A DNA stretch of 64,000 bases from Psilocybe azurescens (lineage: Eukaryota > Basidiomycota > Agaricomycetes > Agaricales > Agrocybaceae). Below are positions 35,069 through 49,884 of the stretch, one piece after another (position 1 is the first letter of the stretch; each line of letters begins with the position of its first letter). The position numbers and the translations under genes are program-made. The notes beneath the pieces were generated by a model, which was not told the DNA's origin, made no database searches, and was given only the letters and a program-made list of their open reading frames with translations. Location of the stretch: contig JAJIRX010000576.1 in the NCBI GenBank assembly GCA_023853785.1, positions 48,463-112,462 on the forward strand, read 5' to 3'.

Positions 35069-36348
35069 TCCCTCCGATGGCTCATATGTCGACTAGTCGT
35101 CGAACCTTGCCATGGGACACATCTTTTTTTTCCATTCTGTTCTCTTTTCTCCCACTTATACATACCTGTAGCTTATTGTACAACATTGCATTGTCTGTTT
35201 TGTAATTTTACCACTGTAATTCGGGGTCCTTTCGATAGCAATCCGTTTTGTGTAGAGTATAGAATATATTTTCCATCTCAGGCTTGTTACTGTGGGACGT
35301 CGTCATTGCATGCGCCTCCCCAGGCTGCGGACACTCAGAGCATTAGAATGTGGAGGGAGGAGTCCACCATCATCTACAGTCCATTTTAATAATGTCTGTA
35401 TGAAGCTGAGGAGTCAGAACACCTGGTTTCCACACAAAGTACACCACCTAAGTAAGATATCGCCAGTGCAGTGCAAGTGCATATCAGAGTTAAGACTGAC
35501 ACAAAGAGGACGCCTAGAGGACTCGATGGCTGTAAACTGTGGCGAGGCGATTATAAATCAAGCATGTGTGGCGCAACCCTAGGGCGCAACCCTATCCCAA
35601 GTCCTCCTCCACATACGTCACCAGTCATTGCAATCGCATCAAGAACGGACGGTCGAAACGGCTCACAAAACAGCACGAAAACATACCGAATCGTAATAAT
35701 TTTCCGATTATGTACACTACGTTTATATATAGGCGAGCTCCATGACATGAAAAGACAAAAGGGTAGCTAAATTCCATTCATATGTATGGCTGAAGTCTCA
35801 AAAAAGTGAGAGAGAGTAAGAGAGGCACGGCGCGACACGACACTGGGAGGGAGGAACCTCGAAAAACAAGAACAAAAGAAAAGATTTGTGCACTCGTAAC
35901 AGAAGGTCAGCAAACAACGCGACGGGGGTACCCAAACTTGATCGATCAAGATGAATAGGATCGAGAATTCGGAGTCGAGGATGGCTGAAATCGAAGGACC
36001 CGATATCGGGAAGCGTTAAGACGAACAAGGGCAGATTTGACAAGGAACCGTGACGCAGGTTAGCACTGAAAAAAAAATTGGAAAGAGAACGGGGTAACCG
36101 AATGAGGGCGGAGAAACAGATGGAACGTGTTGTTCTTGAACGGCGCTGCCCGTGAAAAAACCAAAATTAGATAAAGCGACCAAGGTCCGATGAGGTATCT
36201 TCACTGCGGGAAGAAGAAAACGAGAACCGAATCACATGTCAGCCATCAATCGCATCGACCAAGCTAAACAAGCAACGGCCCAGCCTAAGCAGGGCCGCAG
36301 AACGGGGGTAGGGGAATGAATGGACTCACTGAATCCGATGACTTCAGA
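35069..36348. other. Intergenic between convergent genes
   Basis: Probably 3' UTRs of the small gene (+) and the kinase (-). There is an A/G-rich purine stretch at 35800-35890. No coding region can be supported. Confidence 0.5.
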
Positions 36349-38603
36349 CTATGCCCCAGTGATGTTGTACGCCATCCCCATTGCTCGTGCGCTGACATGC
36401 ACATGTTTCGCCTCCGCTCCTTCATAGCACACCTCGATCGACTGAACCCAGGGTGGGCAATGACATCCTCGATCGTCGACCTGTGCCTGGGATCCGGCTC
36501 CGAGCATCTTGCGGATCAAGCTGCGGCACGCCCGCGGGTTGAGGTTGTTGATCGTAGGGGGACAAGTCGACACGGTCGGGTTGGGATTCGCACAGGCTGC
36601 TGCGTACGCGGAATACAGCGGATCCGTGCCCGGCTGCGCGGCGCGCCATGGGAGTTCCTGGAAGTGCAGGCAGTAGTAGACGATGCCACATGCCCAGATG
36701 TCGACCAGCCGCGCGTCATAGGCTGTGACGGGAGCAAAGAGCGTCGACAAGATTGTAATTGTGATTTTTGAGGGTGTGATTTAGGATGCACGAACAGAAA
36801 GCAAGCGGGCACAATATGTCAGGCTGCCTCTGCATATGAGCAAACAGCAATTATGGCGGCTTACGTTTGCTTAAAAACTGCTCAGGGGCAATGTAGGGCT
36901 CGCTCCCGCAGAGTCCTGTTGACATATGCACAGTCGCTTCCCATGGAAGACGGTACACGGTCGATGCCCCGTAGTCGCCAATCTGAGTATCGCCAGAATA
37001 TTGTCGTCAGAAAAGTGAGAATGGATGAAAATAGAGTCCTAGGTACCTTCAAATGCCCTTTGGTGTCGAAGAAAAGATTTTCGGGCTTGATGTCTCGATG
37101 GGCAACACCTTGACTATGAAGATATGACACTCCGTTGAGGATTTGTTTGAAGCAACATTCAACCTCACTTGGGCTCATGCCACTATTGATAAAAATCCAT
37201 GATGAGTATTGGAAAGTTAAAAGCAAAAGGTGAGAAATAAAAGATTGCAAGCGGAGAAAAGCATAACGACCGCGGCGACAGATCAGGTACCCAAGCGGTA
37301 CTAAGGATCCAGGAAAGATACCGAGCCTTATGAAACGCGAAAAAGGGTAGAGGGCATTCCAGCGTTCTCTTCCCAACCACAACCAGCTACGGAGGTGCCA
37401 CACGAAAAGAACATGGATAAAAGAAAAAAAGCTCACCCTTTCTTGATAGCAGCATAGAGGTCTCCTCCTGGGCAGAATTCCATCACTTCGCACCAATGTT
37501 GATTCTCATCTTGGACAAGGTCGACGGTCTCGACGATGTTAGGGTGGTGCAAGGTTGACGATATGCAGAACTCGGCGGTGAGCTTTTTGATGTACTCCTT
37601 CTCCGATTCATTCTTTCGGCGTTTACGGAATTCCTGGGAAGCGCAATGCGGCAGCCGTTGAGCAACGATGTACACACACAATAGAATAGATGCATACCTT
37701 GATGGCATAGAGCTTCTCTTCGCTACGGTCCCATTTGTGAGCCAGTCTAACCACACTGGTAGCTCCCTTCCCAATCGCGACCTTCTGGCACACACCATAC
37801 TTCTGCGTCAAACTGACAGCACTATCGCCCGCCGTGCTCTTGGCACGCCCATCTCCAGCATCCGAGTCTGATTTTCTGGACGAAGTCGACCTCTGCGAGC
37901 TTTTCCTGTTAAGCTTTGGACCGCTGTTCAGTAAGTCCTTCAGATTGAACTTGTGGGAACTCTCCCCTTGTCGGAGTGTATCGAGGCTGGCTTGCTGGCC
38001 TTGCCGGGGGTGACCGGGACGATGTCGCTGGCTTTGCTCGCCCGTCGTTCCCTGCCAGCTGGTTGTTGAGCAGCCGGTGGCGGAATAATTTTGCCTCCGG
38101 AGACCCCAGCGGACATGCTGGGGGCACGGCTGGCAGGTTGGCTCGAGGGCCGACTGGGACCTCTGCTGGGTGGAGCGCTGGGCCCTTCCCAATAACTGTC
38201 GGTAGGAGACGTAGCTGATGGTGATGGCGAATTGAGCGGACTGTGGGGCGCCGATGCTTGTCTCTTGTGGCTTTGCTGGTCTGAGGAAGACGAAGAAGTG
38301 GAGGACAATGGGACTGCGCTCAACTTCTTCAACGCCCCTCTGGTGAAGCCTGGCTGCTTGTTGCCGGCAAGAAGAGAATCTGGGGGAGGGAGAGGATAGT
38401 TGGCAGGACTATGGCCTTTCTCCGGCATCTGGCTTGCTCCGTTCGTGAGTGTTACGGTAGAAGAGCTCGATGTGGTGACGGGGTGGGAAATGTTTAACGA
38501 TGACTGGAATTGACTTGGAAATGTCGGTATGGGGAGGTTTATCGGGACTCTCACTCTCACTCTCTGTCTGGGAAGCCTCGCTTGATGATTCTGGAATGGT
38601 CAT
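36349..38603 (-). CDS. Sat4/Hal4-family Ser/Thr protein kinase (several frame breaks)
   Basis: Fungal kinases of this group regulate potassium and nutrient transporters at the plasma membrane. Exons on the minus strand: 38603-37698, 37633-37437, 37182-37047, 36982-36865 and 36722-36349. About 200 Ser/Pro-rich residues come first, then [20 protein letters not shown] (P-loop), KLYAIK (VAIK Lys), [29 protein letters not shown] and GDYGAS. DYG stands in place of DFG. The activation loop ends [14 protein letters not shown], followed by [12 protein letters not shown] and, after DP-type subdomain [10 protein letters not shown]. Frame slips occur near 38520 and 37985 in the linker. A paired +1/-1 near 36500 and 36453 garbles subdomain XI ([17 protein letters not shown] is readable in the other frame). 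The catalytic Lys and HRD Asp are present. Confidence 0.85.
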
Positions 38604-41600
38604 TGTTGATGTGGGAATATGATGGGTCGTTGCAGGCGTCGTGTTTGGTAATAAAAAAATTGTCGATGGATGGAATCGATTAGAAGAATGATGTTTTGTA
38701 AGTCAGACTGAATTGATGGATCACAATGTACGTTGAAAACGTGAAAGGGGTATGGTGCGATTGTGCAAAATGTAGTGTAAGGCGTGCGTGCGTGAGGCGA
38801 GCTTGACAACAAGCAGGTGTTAATGAGTCGTGTCTGCGGGTTTACAGGGATATGATCATGGTGTACAACACGTTGCAGAGAGTTTTTGGTACTGAAAACT
38901 GGAAACCGCGGTCAATTTAAGAGCAAATGGGAAAAAGGACAAGACGGACCAACACTAAAGGTTGTCTGAGGTTGGGCAACAACGTGGGGCTTTGTAGGAG
39001 ACGAAAGAGAGAAGGCTGCAACAAGCGCCTCTCGCTGTCGCCTTTAAATGACGATGAGCGGTGGTAGAGAGATTGAAAGGCTGAGATGGTTGTAGTATGA
39101 GAGAAAGAAAAAGGAAGAATGAGTTTTCAGAGGTTATAACAGAATCCCGGAAATGTGTCAGCGATACATTTGCATCTCCCACGTGCTGGCTCATTTTTTT
39201 GTTTTCTGTCTTTTCTTTTTCCTTCACATCTCAAACTTAGCCACAGCACTCTATTACTTTCTCCCTAATATATGTTTTAAGCGCTCGCATTTCTCTCGTA
39301 GCGTCTAATCGACCATAGTCTGTTGCTTTTAATTTCCAGTTTTCTCCCGTCATTCCGGGCGATTGTTACCGGATAGTGCTGGGAATCCTTTTAAACCCCG
39401 AGAACGTTATGAAAACATGCCTGTATCCCTGTGATCCAGACATGATGAGGAACGCAATCTCTGGTCCTGAAGGAGATTAAATTTGCAATTTAGTGCCTGT
39501 CTTCCTCTCAATGCGCGCCGTCCATCCGTGCCTCTTGAATCCTAGTGCTGCTCCATTACCATACAGCTCCTCTCCGTCGGCCCAGGAGCTCCAACGGCTG
39601 CAGTCGCCCCATTCTTATGCCCTGACAGTGTTTCGGTACCCGTTATACCTCACCCCCGACGACACAGGTCTTACATACTTGATGCCCGCGGAAAGCTGCT
39701 CGGAAGTAAGCACTTCTATCTATATGTGTTTATCAATCGATCCAGAGCATCAAGCCAAAGTCGAGGCACTGGGCAAGCAATCGAATGCACATCTCCTGCG
39801 CTCATCAAGGCGGTCAACTGATCCTTCCACAATTCCAGGGTTTTACTCGGCCAGGATTGCACCTAAGCTGGCGCCTTTAAGATGCCTCGTTTTTAAATAT
39901 TTCTCTGACGTCTGTAGCGATAACCAAACTCCATGGGATTCATGTGACCTTTGTACGCGCGACCTTCCTGATCCACATGTCGCAATTCTTTGACGGCGTA
40001 AATCCCTCTGCTCAAACTGGGGATATTACAAGCGCTATCGTATGTGAGTTTATATCTCTACATCTAATCTCACGTCCAACATAACGCCATCTGGGGAGAA
40101 CATTGCATTGACAGTTGACGGACACGGTCATCGAGGCATGTTTCTCAGCTATACACACCAGATATCTTTGAACGTTTCTCGAACGTTTGTGCTTTCTGCT
40201 TCTGCTATACGTTACATAGGCGGGATTTGTCTCCACAGATTACTCTGGGATATCCCCCGCTTGCGAGGTTATAAATACCCCACTTAAGTCGTAAGTAAGT
40301 GTGAAAATGTTATCTCAAGGCCAATCATAATGCAGTGATATATCATATCTCATAAGTGCCCACAAATCTGCGGAAATTCCCTCATTTACAACCCCCAGCC
40401 ATCCTTGCCTTATGCTGCGCCATGTAAATAGCTAAAAGTCTTCTTCAACCACCGTAATTCCTTCCACGATTCCGCCAGTGGAAGTTTCTTTCCCTCTGTA
40501 ACACAAGCCAACTTGGAATTTCATGGGACGCAGCTCAAGTTTCTTCCGCACACAACCCCCAGATAACTTTGACAGATATTCTCGAGCAAATATCTCACTG
40601 CATTACACATCATCGATACGCACAGTACGTACAAATCTACGCCACTGACACCACAAGCAACTCAATACTATGCAACTTCGGGGATATATTGGCGAGGCCA
40701 TTCAGCTACAGGACCAGCGTAATCTCCAGCGTGTATTATGGCCGTGTACTTTTCCTCCATGACGTCCTTCGAACTGATCTTTCCTTTGACCCACAATATG
40801 CTTCCTCTCTTTCGGAATGTAACGTGGGCGAATCCGCCTGCCTTTCTTGGAAGCCTGGTATTCGTGAAACGTACACATCATGAGATATCGCTTTCCTCGG
40901 AGAATCTTGGGTTGCGTACAACTTGCGGGCGATTCGGTGGTTAATATCATTGCTACCTATATGTTGTGTGTCGACACACTCATAGGCATATGTAGACGGC
41001 GATAAGTATTCCTGGGTATCTAAATTGTGTACTGTGTGTTGCGATAATTGAGTTATTCATGGCTTACCGGCATGTGGAGGATTTCGTGGAATTATCTCAA
41101 TCATAAAGGTAGATATTACTTTTGCATTGTATCTGCCAATCAAGTACTATGCTCTGAGGAGATTGTGTCCCTTGTAAATATGCAAAGCCTATTTAGGCTT
41201 GAGCGTTGAGCGTGGTTGACGGCATTCGCACACGAATACATTCATGTTTACTTGACATCACGCAAACCTCCTGAAGCTTGAAAGGTTAGATATAAACTTA
41301 AACATATCTCTTCTTCCGCGTCTTTGAATATGTTTTTCTCTTCTTTCTTGTACATTTCTTCCTGACTTTGCCCGTTCCGATCGGTATGGAACTGCCGGAG
41401 GAGATGGGAGGCTGTGCTAACTTTACATAGCATCGTTACGGGTGATGTGCGGGAGCTCAAAGTCCTGGTTGACTTCACACAACGACTATCGACTGGCTCG
41501 ACACCTTCACGAACGGCAGGCCCGTTCAGAAATCCCAAACAAATCTCCTCGAAAGACAAATCCTGATCTCTAAAGAACCGTATCCTCACTTCACTTCATC

Positions 41601-41621
41601 TCACGACGCACATACGTACTT
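38604..41621. other. Long gap; one unrecognised open frame
   Basis: The first 300-600 bp are kinase promoter and 5' UTR. An open frame at 39493-39993 (+) encodes 166 residues including QELQRLQSPHSYALTVFRYP and LTPDDTGLTYLMPAE. Its start is not ATG-supported except at 39512, it matches nothing I know, and it may be chance. From 40000 to 41600 only short frames without motifs are seen. Confidence 0.35.
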
Positions 41622-42147
41622 ATGCCGATGACGATCGTCGAGAACCACCCATTCTCCAAGCTCGCGCGGCAGATCGACCAGTACCTCTGGGCCTCGGTCA
41701 TCCTCTCGAGCGCCGTAGCCGCCGTCTCCCCTGATCAACATGGGCCGGCTGTCCCTCTTCGTCGGGCCCATCATGTTCATGTTCACCCTCGCGCACAACT
41801 TCACGCTCCTCGGGCTCGCCTCGCGCGACCGCAGGAAGCCGTCCGCCGAGCTCGCGGGCACGCTCGCGCCGACGGCGAGCAAGCTCAACATCATCCTGTG
41901 CTGGGCGCTCGCGGCGCTCTGGTCCGTGGTGGTGCTGATGATCATCATTATGTCCGTGCTTATTATGTCGATGAACCAGTTTGAGGGGTGGGAGAGGCTG
42001 GCGGGGTATATTGAGCTCCCGATGGTGGTGGCGGAGGTGTGTTTGTTGGTGGTTATTGCGATGAAGTGCCGTACGCAGAGGAGGAGGTCGATGATTCAGC
42101 CTGAGCAGGTTGATTGGAGCCATGTTGGTCAACAGCAACAGGCTTAG
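41622..42147 (+). CDS. GC-rich four-helix membrane protein (one apparent frameshift)
   Basis: ATG 41622 gives MPMTIVENHPFSKLARQIDQ, then TM1 YLWASVILSSAVAAV. Similarity of reading moves one frame over at TCCCCTG (41728-41734; one C too many) to LINMGRLSLFVGPIMFMFTL (TM2). TM3 is LNIILCWALAALWSVVVLMI and TM4 is LPMVVAEVCLLVVIAM. The C-terminus is basic and ends WSHVGQQQQA with TAG. Four helices with short loops recall small MARVEL-like fungal membrane proteins, but no family motif is certain. Third codon positions are strongly G/C, far above the neighbouring DNA, as in highly expressed genes such as the nearby ribosomal gene. Confidence 0.7.
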
Positions 42148-43398
42148 TGCGATGGTTTTTCGAGGTGAGTCATTGGTTAAATGTATATGTCCCTTGTCCA
42201 TGGTTAACTGTGTGGATTGTACTGGCAGATCTTTAAAGTTTATGGATTGACGCATACGTTGGACGTATGTGCAAGTTATAGTCGACATTGTTATCGTAAG
42301 AAAGTTACAAAAACAAATTGATCATCTTATGTTGTATACCATCTATGCCACTCGCTATGTAAAACTATGGAATTCGAAACTGTATTTTATGCCGACATCT
42401 CCTTCGAAGTTTCACTCTACATTCCTATCTGACGAGGGGCCAAAGTGGGGTTGGGGGAACCCCCAAACTTCATAAGACTTGTCCAACCTTGCGAACTAGG
42501 ATTCTTACGGTTGGCTTGATATCATGACAGGGAAATTGAACGCGGAGTATATTTCTGTGAGCTACTGGGACAAATCACTTTGATTAAACGCTCTGAAGCG
42601 CAGCACGATGCTATATTTAGCGCCTCAAGTATAACAAGTTTTTGGCCAATCATTGATCATGGGTTGAACACAATTCAAATATGTGCTAACTGGGGCATTT
42701 TGTCAGTGCCATGCATATTGGAAGCGGATTCCCGAATGTCAAGACCTACTTCATGGGCGAACAATTGTGACTTCTTTGTTATGAACGCACAAAGATACTA
42801 CTATAGCCGTCGCAAGAGCAGTTTGACAGGAAATATCATAACGATTCAGAGGTAGGGAGAGTGATTGATTAATCAAGGCTTCAAGACCAATGATGAACGG
42901 TCTGGTGCAAAGCAGTTCCTCGTCGAACGTCCCAGGAAAAATACATATAGATTTTAGTTCACTTAAGTAGATTTCAAGGACTGATACGAGTTCAGTATTC
43001 TCAAGCATGAATGCCTCAAAAGATCACAAGTTCATTGAGAAAGTAAAAGGAAGGATATCCCAATTTGGAAGGAGCGGCTTGTATGTGACGGCGGAAACTA
43101 CTGCACAGCTCGGCAAAAATAAGGTTTAGTGTGGCTGAATTACGTAAGAAAGAGGAGTTGCCGCCATCGATCCATTGCTCGGTGCTCCCATCGACGACTT
43201 CCTCAAGACCCAAGGCAAGTTCTTCAACGTTCTCCAAGCCATATTTCTCATTCTGACGAAATCGTTGTCTATCTTTCCTACATGTTCCTATGATCTTTGT
43301 CTGGACCTCGAAATTCTGCTCAATTTATCAAATATCTTGTTTCTGTATTGCAACTTGTGCTGCTATGTTGGATTTTTGGTTTTAGGCCCACGACAGAT
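42148..43398. other. Gap with a possible minus-strand gene (42751-43330)
   Basis: On the minus strand two open stretches look protein-like. VEELALGLEEVVDGSTEQWI with FAELCSSFRRHIQAAPSKLG runs from 43237 to 43016. LENTELVSVLEIYLSELKSI with TFDEELLCTRPFIIGLEALI runs from 43008 to 42751. They are one frame apart, joined near 43010. No start is fixed and I recognise no family. A G5/C5 hairpin lies at 42451-42466. Confidence 0.4.
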
Positions 43399-44158
43399 AT
43401 GGGTACGTCGGTTGTGCGTTATGTTTCGATGGAGGCGTCAATTTTGAACTTTGTTTTATAGTCAATCTCAGGTCACAAAAGCGCCTCGCTGCCAGCGTCG
43501 CAGGCGTCGGCAAACGAAAAATCTGGCTCGATCCCGCTGAGCAGGCCGAGATTGGCAACGCCAACTCCCGCACCCACGTCAAGAAGCTCATCAAGGACGG
43601 ACGTGTCATCATCAAGCCCACCACTGTCCACTCCCGTGCCCGCACACGCGATCTCCTCGCCGCCAAGCGAAAGGGTCGTCACACCGGCACCGGTAAGCGA
43701 AAGGGTACGGCGGAGGCCAGGATGCCTACCAAGGTTCTGTGGATGAGGAGACAGCGTGTGTTGAGGAGATTGCTCAGAAAGTACAGAGAGGCCGGAAAGA
43801 TCGACAAGCACCTGTATGTGGCTCGTTTTTGGTTGGGATTGTTTTTGTCGTTTCTTATCGGTTCGACGATTAAAGCTACCACGTCCTCTACCAGAAGTCC
43901 AAGGGTAACGTCTTCAAAAACAAGCGTGTCCTCATGGAATACATCCACAAGGCTAAGGCCGAGAAGAGCCGCACCAAGGTCCTCAGCGACCAGATGGAGG
44001 CCCGCCGCGTCAAAAACAAGGTCCGTACTCCACTCCCCGATAATATATTCTCTGTTTGCTGACTGTTCCCAAAGGCTGCCCGCGAACGTCGTGCTGCCCG
44101 TATCGCCGAGAAGCGCTCAGGCATCCACGCCGTCGAGCTCGAGACAGCGAAGGAGTAA
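43399..44158 (+). CDS. RPL19: 60S ribosomal protein eL19
   Basis: This is a structural protein of the large ribosomal subunit at an intersubunit bridge. The first coding exon is four bases (ATGG, 43399-43402) before a GTACGT donor. Exons 43462-43813, 43876-44020 and 44075-44158 follow, with intact frame throughout. The protein reads [77 protein letters not shown] and [16 protein letters not shown], ending TAA at 44156-44158. It aligns along the full length with fungal eL19. Codon use is strongly biased to C-ending codons, as expected for high expression. No base error is needed here, unlike in most neighbours. Confidence 0.97.
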
Positions 44159-46157
44159 ATGTACAATCATATCAGATACACACGATGGCTTGCCATCACT
44201 CTTCTTCATCGTCGTTGGTTGTCGCATGTCAGGTTACGGTCTCCACTATTCACATTTTAGCTCCAGTCCCTTTCGGTGCCATACTTTGTATGATTCGACA
44301 CACGCAAATCCGCCTTATTGGGCACTATGTATCGCATCTGCTCCCCTCCCCCAATATTATGCCCCCACGCTATGCATATGGTCAGGATGGGATGATTCAC
44401 CGTTGTAAGCTTTTGAGGCTTTGAGATCTGAGTAATGAGTCAGCGAAGGAATCTCGGTCCCGTTTAGGTGTTTCTAAATTTATCGCTATCGTTTTGAAGC
44501 GACGAGCTTTCAGAATTTGAGGGTTAGCTCTGAGTAAGATGCGTCGCAACCGTGTACTTGGCTCAGGCTTTAATGAAATCGGAGTGTCCTGTTCGCCGCT
44601 TAACATGAGGGCAAAAACACCGTAAGACCGAGGCGTAAACTGTTCATCGTGAATTTGATATGAAAGTCGAAGAGCAAACAGTACGCATACATTGAATAGC
44701 CAGGATCCTCGGACCGCAACCTCCTCTTAGCTATCTCGCGATTGAGAAGATGCAGGGCATTGATCTACATGGTCTAATGAAACTGCAAGCAATGGCTAAG
44801 CCATGAGAAAGAAAGAAAGACTGCGGTTCATTGACATTTCAATTGAACATGAAATTAAACTTCCTCTATTCCCTTCTCCGGAATAGATATTTCGCGGCAC
44901 TAGACTATGTTGGTTAACATGCTGAATGTGCTGAGTGCATGAGGGGAACGTTTTGATTCTGCACTGCATACGCAATAATTAAATGGTCGTGCCATGAAGG
45001 TGGATGTGTAAAGCGTGCTTGGAGAGAAAAGAAGAGAAGAGTGATTGCGTGAATAGATTGTTCTTGTGTAGTTATACCGTGGCCCTTCGAGGCTAAACGT
45101 TCCGAAGGGCTGGGAGAGAAGGATGTAATTATTACTCAGACTGTGCACTGTGCACTGTGTCTGTGTCTGTGTCTGGCGGCCTCGTGCATGATCATGATGG
45201 TGAGGAGGTTCCTGAACATATCGCCGTACAATGAAGTGGGTCCCGTTGGACTTTACTTCGATTGTTTCGATTGTCGATTGTCGTTGGTTGAGGGCGTGTT
45301 TACGGATATACTGTTTCGGTAGAAGGACAGAATGCGACTTAAAATAAGTCTCTGATTATCCTTTGGCCGTCGCTTAAGAATATTTCGACCCTTCGACCCA
45401 TCGAATGGCAGCTTCGGAAGTCGAATCTAAAGATCAATCGTTTTCAGGAAGGAAACATAGTGTATGCTGTTTGACGTGATAGAGAATCGGAGCATGGGTT
45501 CTCGCTGGAATTGTCCTCGAATCGAGAATCGAGACAAACATTGAAGCAATTACTGGCAGGTCGATGAGCCAGAGCTTCGGAACGACGTTGGCTTTGCCAT
45601 GAGTGTCGCTCGAACTGTCCTCGATAAACACTTTCAAGTCTGAATATTAAAACTAGAAGGGAATAATTCACGACCAGAGTGTCGAACTCCCAGAACCATT
45701 GAGTTGTGTATCTTGTTCAGCAGAGAGGAACGTTTGCTGGAAATCTGTGGCATGCCTGTCCGGCTGCCGGCAAGCAGTTCTACCATTCCGGTCATTTTAA
45801 AGAGGATGAATGCTTTATCCAAGTTCGTGTAATCATTCAAAGGTTGATGATGAATGAAAGCCAATCAACGAGAATTTAAAGCAAACTGGAAGTGTTGAGG
45901 GATTGAACAATGAGAAGCAGGCCGCGATGATGGCGCAGACAGAGCCGGTTATCAATTTATTCGCCGCGTGAAAGTTGCAAACGGCTTGTCAGATCATGTC
46001 GACGGACTGTTTCGGACAGCGAGTAGCCACTTTCTCGTTGTGAACTCGAGTATTTGTCGCTATTAACGTCTGTATACATCTTTAAGGTATTTTTATTGTT
46101 TATATGCGCCATCTTGGACTTGATTTATGACACCTGCATCAGGATACCTTTACCCAG
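44159..46157. other. Intergenic, no gene recognised
   Basis: RPL19 3' flank, then about 1.8 kb with short frames only. Minus-strand frames at 45634-45864 and 45434-45637 contain readable stretches (e.g. VVPKLWLIDLPVIASMFVSI) but no known motif. There is a short GTGTCT/GCACTGT repeat near 45140-45175. Confidence 0.4.
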
Positions 46158-48316
<2,159 letters not shown>

Positions 48317-48719
48317 AACATTTTTCTTTTCTTTTTCTTTTTTTTCTCTCTCGTTTTTTTTTTTGCTTCTCGTTTTTATCTTCACTTTTTTCTGTGTGTG
48401 TCTACGTACCCTACTCTAGTGTCTCTTATGTCTTACTCTTACTTTGTCTCTTTAGTACATTATTGTGTAAAAGATATACCCGTCCTCTACCTGATCGTGT
48501 AATTTTTTCATTATTTTATTTGGCCTGTCCGCCAGTATCGTCATCATAAATAAAGCTTGGTTTCTCTCAGTCATGGCTACACATGTTGGGCATGTACTTG
48601 AGCAAAGGCTGTTTGTGCGTGTCGTCTATCGTCTACGTATTATTGGTCTAGATAGTTTCTTGGTGATGTTCCCGATATCCCGAGTGTCGTCATACATTAC
48701 ATACATAGTGAAGTTATAT
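48317..48719. other. Intergenic between convergent genes
   Basis: T/C-rich 3' flank of ESA1 with long T tracts (48317-48370), then the 3' flank of the minus-strand methyltransferase. No coding seen. Confidence 0.6.
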
Positions 48720-49884
48720 TCAATCCTTTCCTAGATTTTCAGCGCCGTCCCATGATCCCCAGCATGCAAAGTCGTTAGCGAGCCTCCCGTGCTCAGGGTC
48801 GATGGATGTTTTTCGTAGTGGACCCAGTGGCGGACTGGAGTAGAGTTTTTCGAGGATGTCTTCGACGGAAGTAGATGTCACGACTATGAGTTTGCTTTTG
48901 GGATGAAGGAGCTGGCGGAGCGTTTGGACTACTTTCTTGTTTGTCACCTTGGTTGCAGTGAAAATGTGATTTGAGTTTGATATTGAGGAAAAGGGAGTAA
49001 CGAAAGAGACTGACCTCGTTCAAGAAAGGAGGGTCGACGACTGCGATGTCGACCTTCTCTTTAGCGATTCTGGGAAGACGTCCGGGTCGTCGATGTCGTA
49101 CGGGACGAACTTTTTGGGAGAGAGGACGGCGAAGCGTTGGTCGTATTCGAAGAGGCGCGATCCTTCGAGAGGCTTCATGTGCTCGAACGCGACGAATGCG
49201 GTGGGGCAGCAGAGGAAGGCGATGGTGGTGCTCGGTGTGCACATGGAGTGCAGGCGCTTTGCGAGGTTGGTGGCGAATGATTCAGGAGTACCTGTGCAAT
49301 TTGGGGGAGGGAGAGGGAGAGGTTAGAACAGCAGGTTTGAGGATGGGCGTGGAGCTTGCCCTTGTTTTAACGGAAAAGAGGTTTGGAGGAGGCATATGTA
49401 GGGAGGGCTTGTCGCGGGTCGTCCGATCCATCCTAGGGATCCAGAGTCCTGACCAGGCTGAGCGCCCAATGTGACGGCCCGCGTCGACCACGATATGTGG
49501 TGATGATATTACCATGTTTGTGCCTCTAAATTTTGTCTCTCCTTTCCAGGGAGGCCAGGGGGTGTCCACTGGACGACATAGTAACAGCTGTGCATTTTGC
49601 GATACTCACCAGAATTGGCTGAGCTGCCAGTCTTCGCCAAAGGCCAGTTTGAAGTCGGCGACGCTCACCATCGGCTTGTCTGCCTCTGGTTCGTCGTGCA
49701 GTGCCAGGCCTGCGATTTGGGCGGCGGCTCTTTCGGCTGCTAGCTCTTGGAATCGGCGCTCCGCCTCTTCTTTTTCGGAGAAGTAGGAATCTAGGAGGGA
49801 GAGTGTGTTGGGATCTAGTCTCGGTGGTGATCCTGAAACGTCTGAGAATCTATCAGAGACGCTTGTCGGTGGTGAATGGAACAT
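48720..49884 (-). CDS. EFM5: EFM5-type protein-lysine N-methyltransferase (two apparent frameshifts)
   Basis: Yeast Efm5 and human EEF1AKMT1 methylate a lysine in elongation factor 1A, using an N6-adenine-MTase-like fold. Exons: 49884-49610, 49291-49015 and 48947-48720. The N-terminus has a coiled segment SYFSEKEEAERRFQELAAER, then FKLAFGEDWQLSQFW, the family signature. Then come IAFLCCPTAFVAFEHMKP, LFEYDQRFAVLSPKKFVPYD and VDIAVVDPPFLN, where DPPF is the catalytic motif. The end is HGRLANDFACWGSWDGAENL. Frames slip just after the exon 2 start (49284-49289) and at SLK/EKVD (TCGCTAAAG near 49058, one A short). The protein is otherwise complete at about 250 residues. It is divergent to ADE8 with about 200 bp between starts. 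Confidence 0.9.

Noticed and set aside
41698..42288. 196-codon minus-strand His/Arg-rich frame
   Set aside because: Antisense of the GC-rich membrane protein; high GC alone keeps it open.
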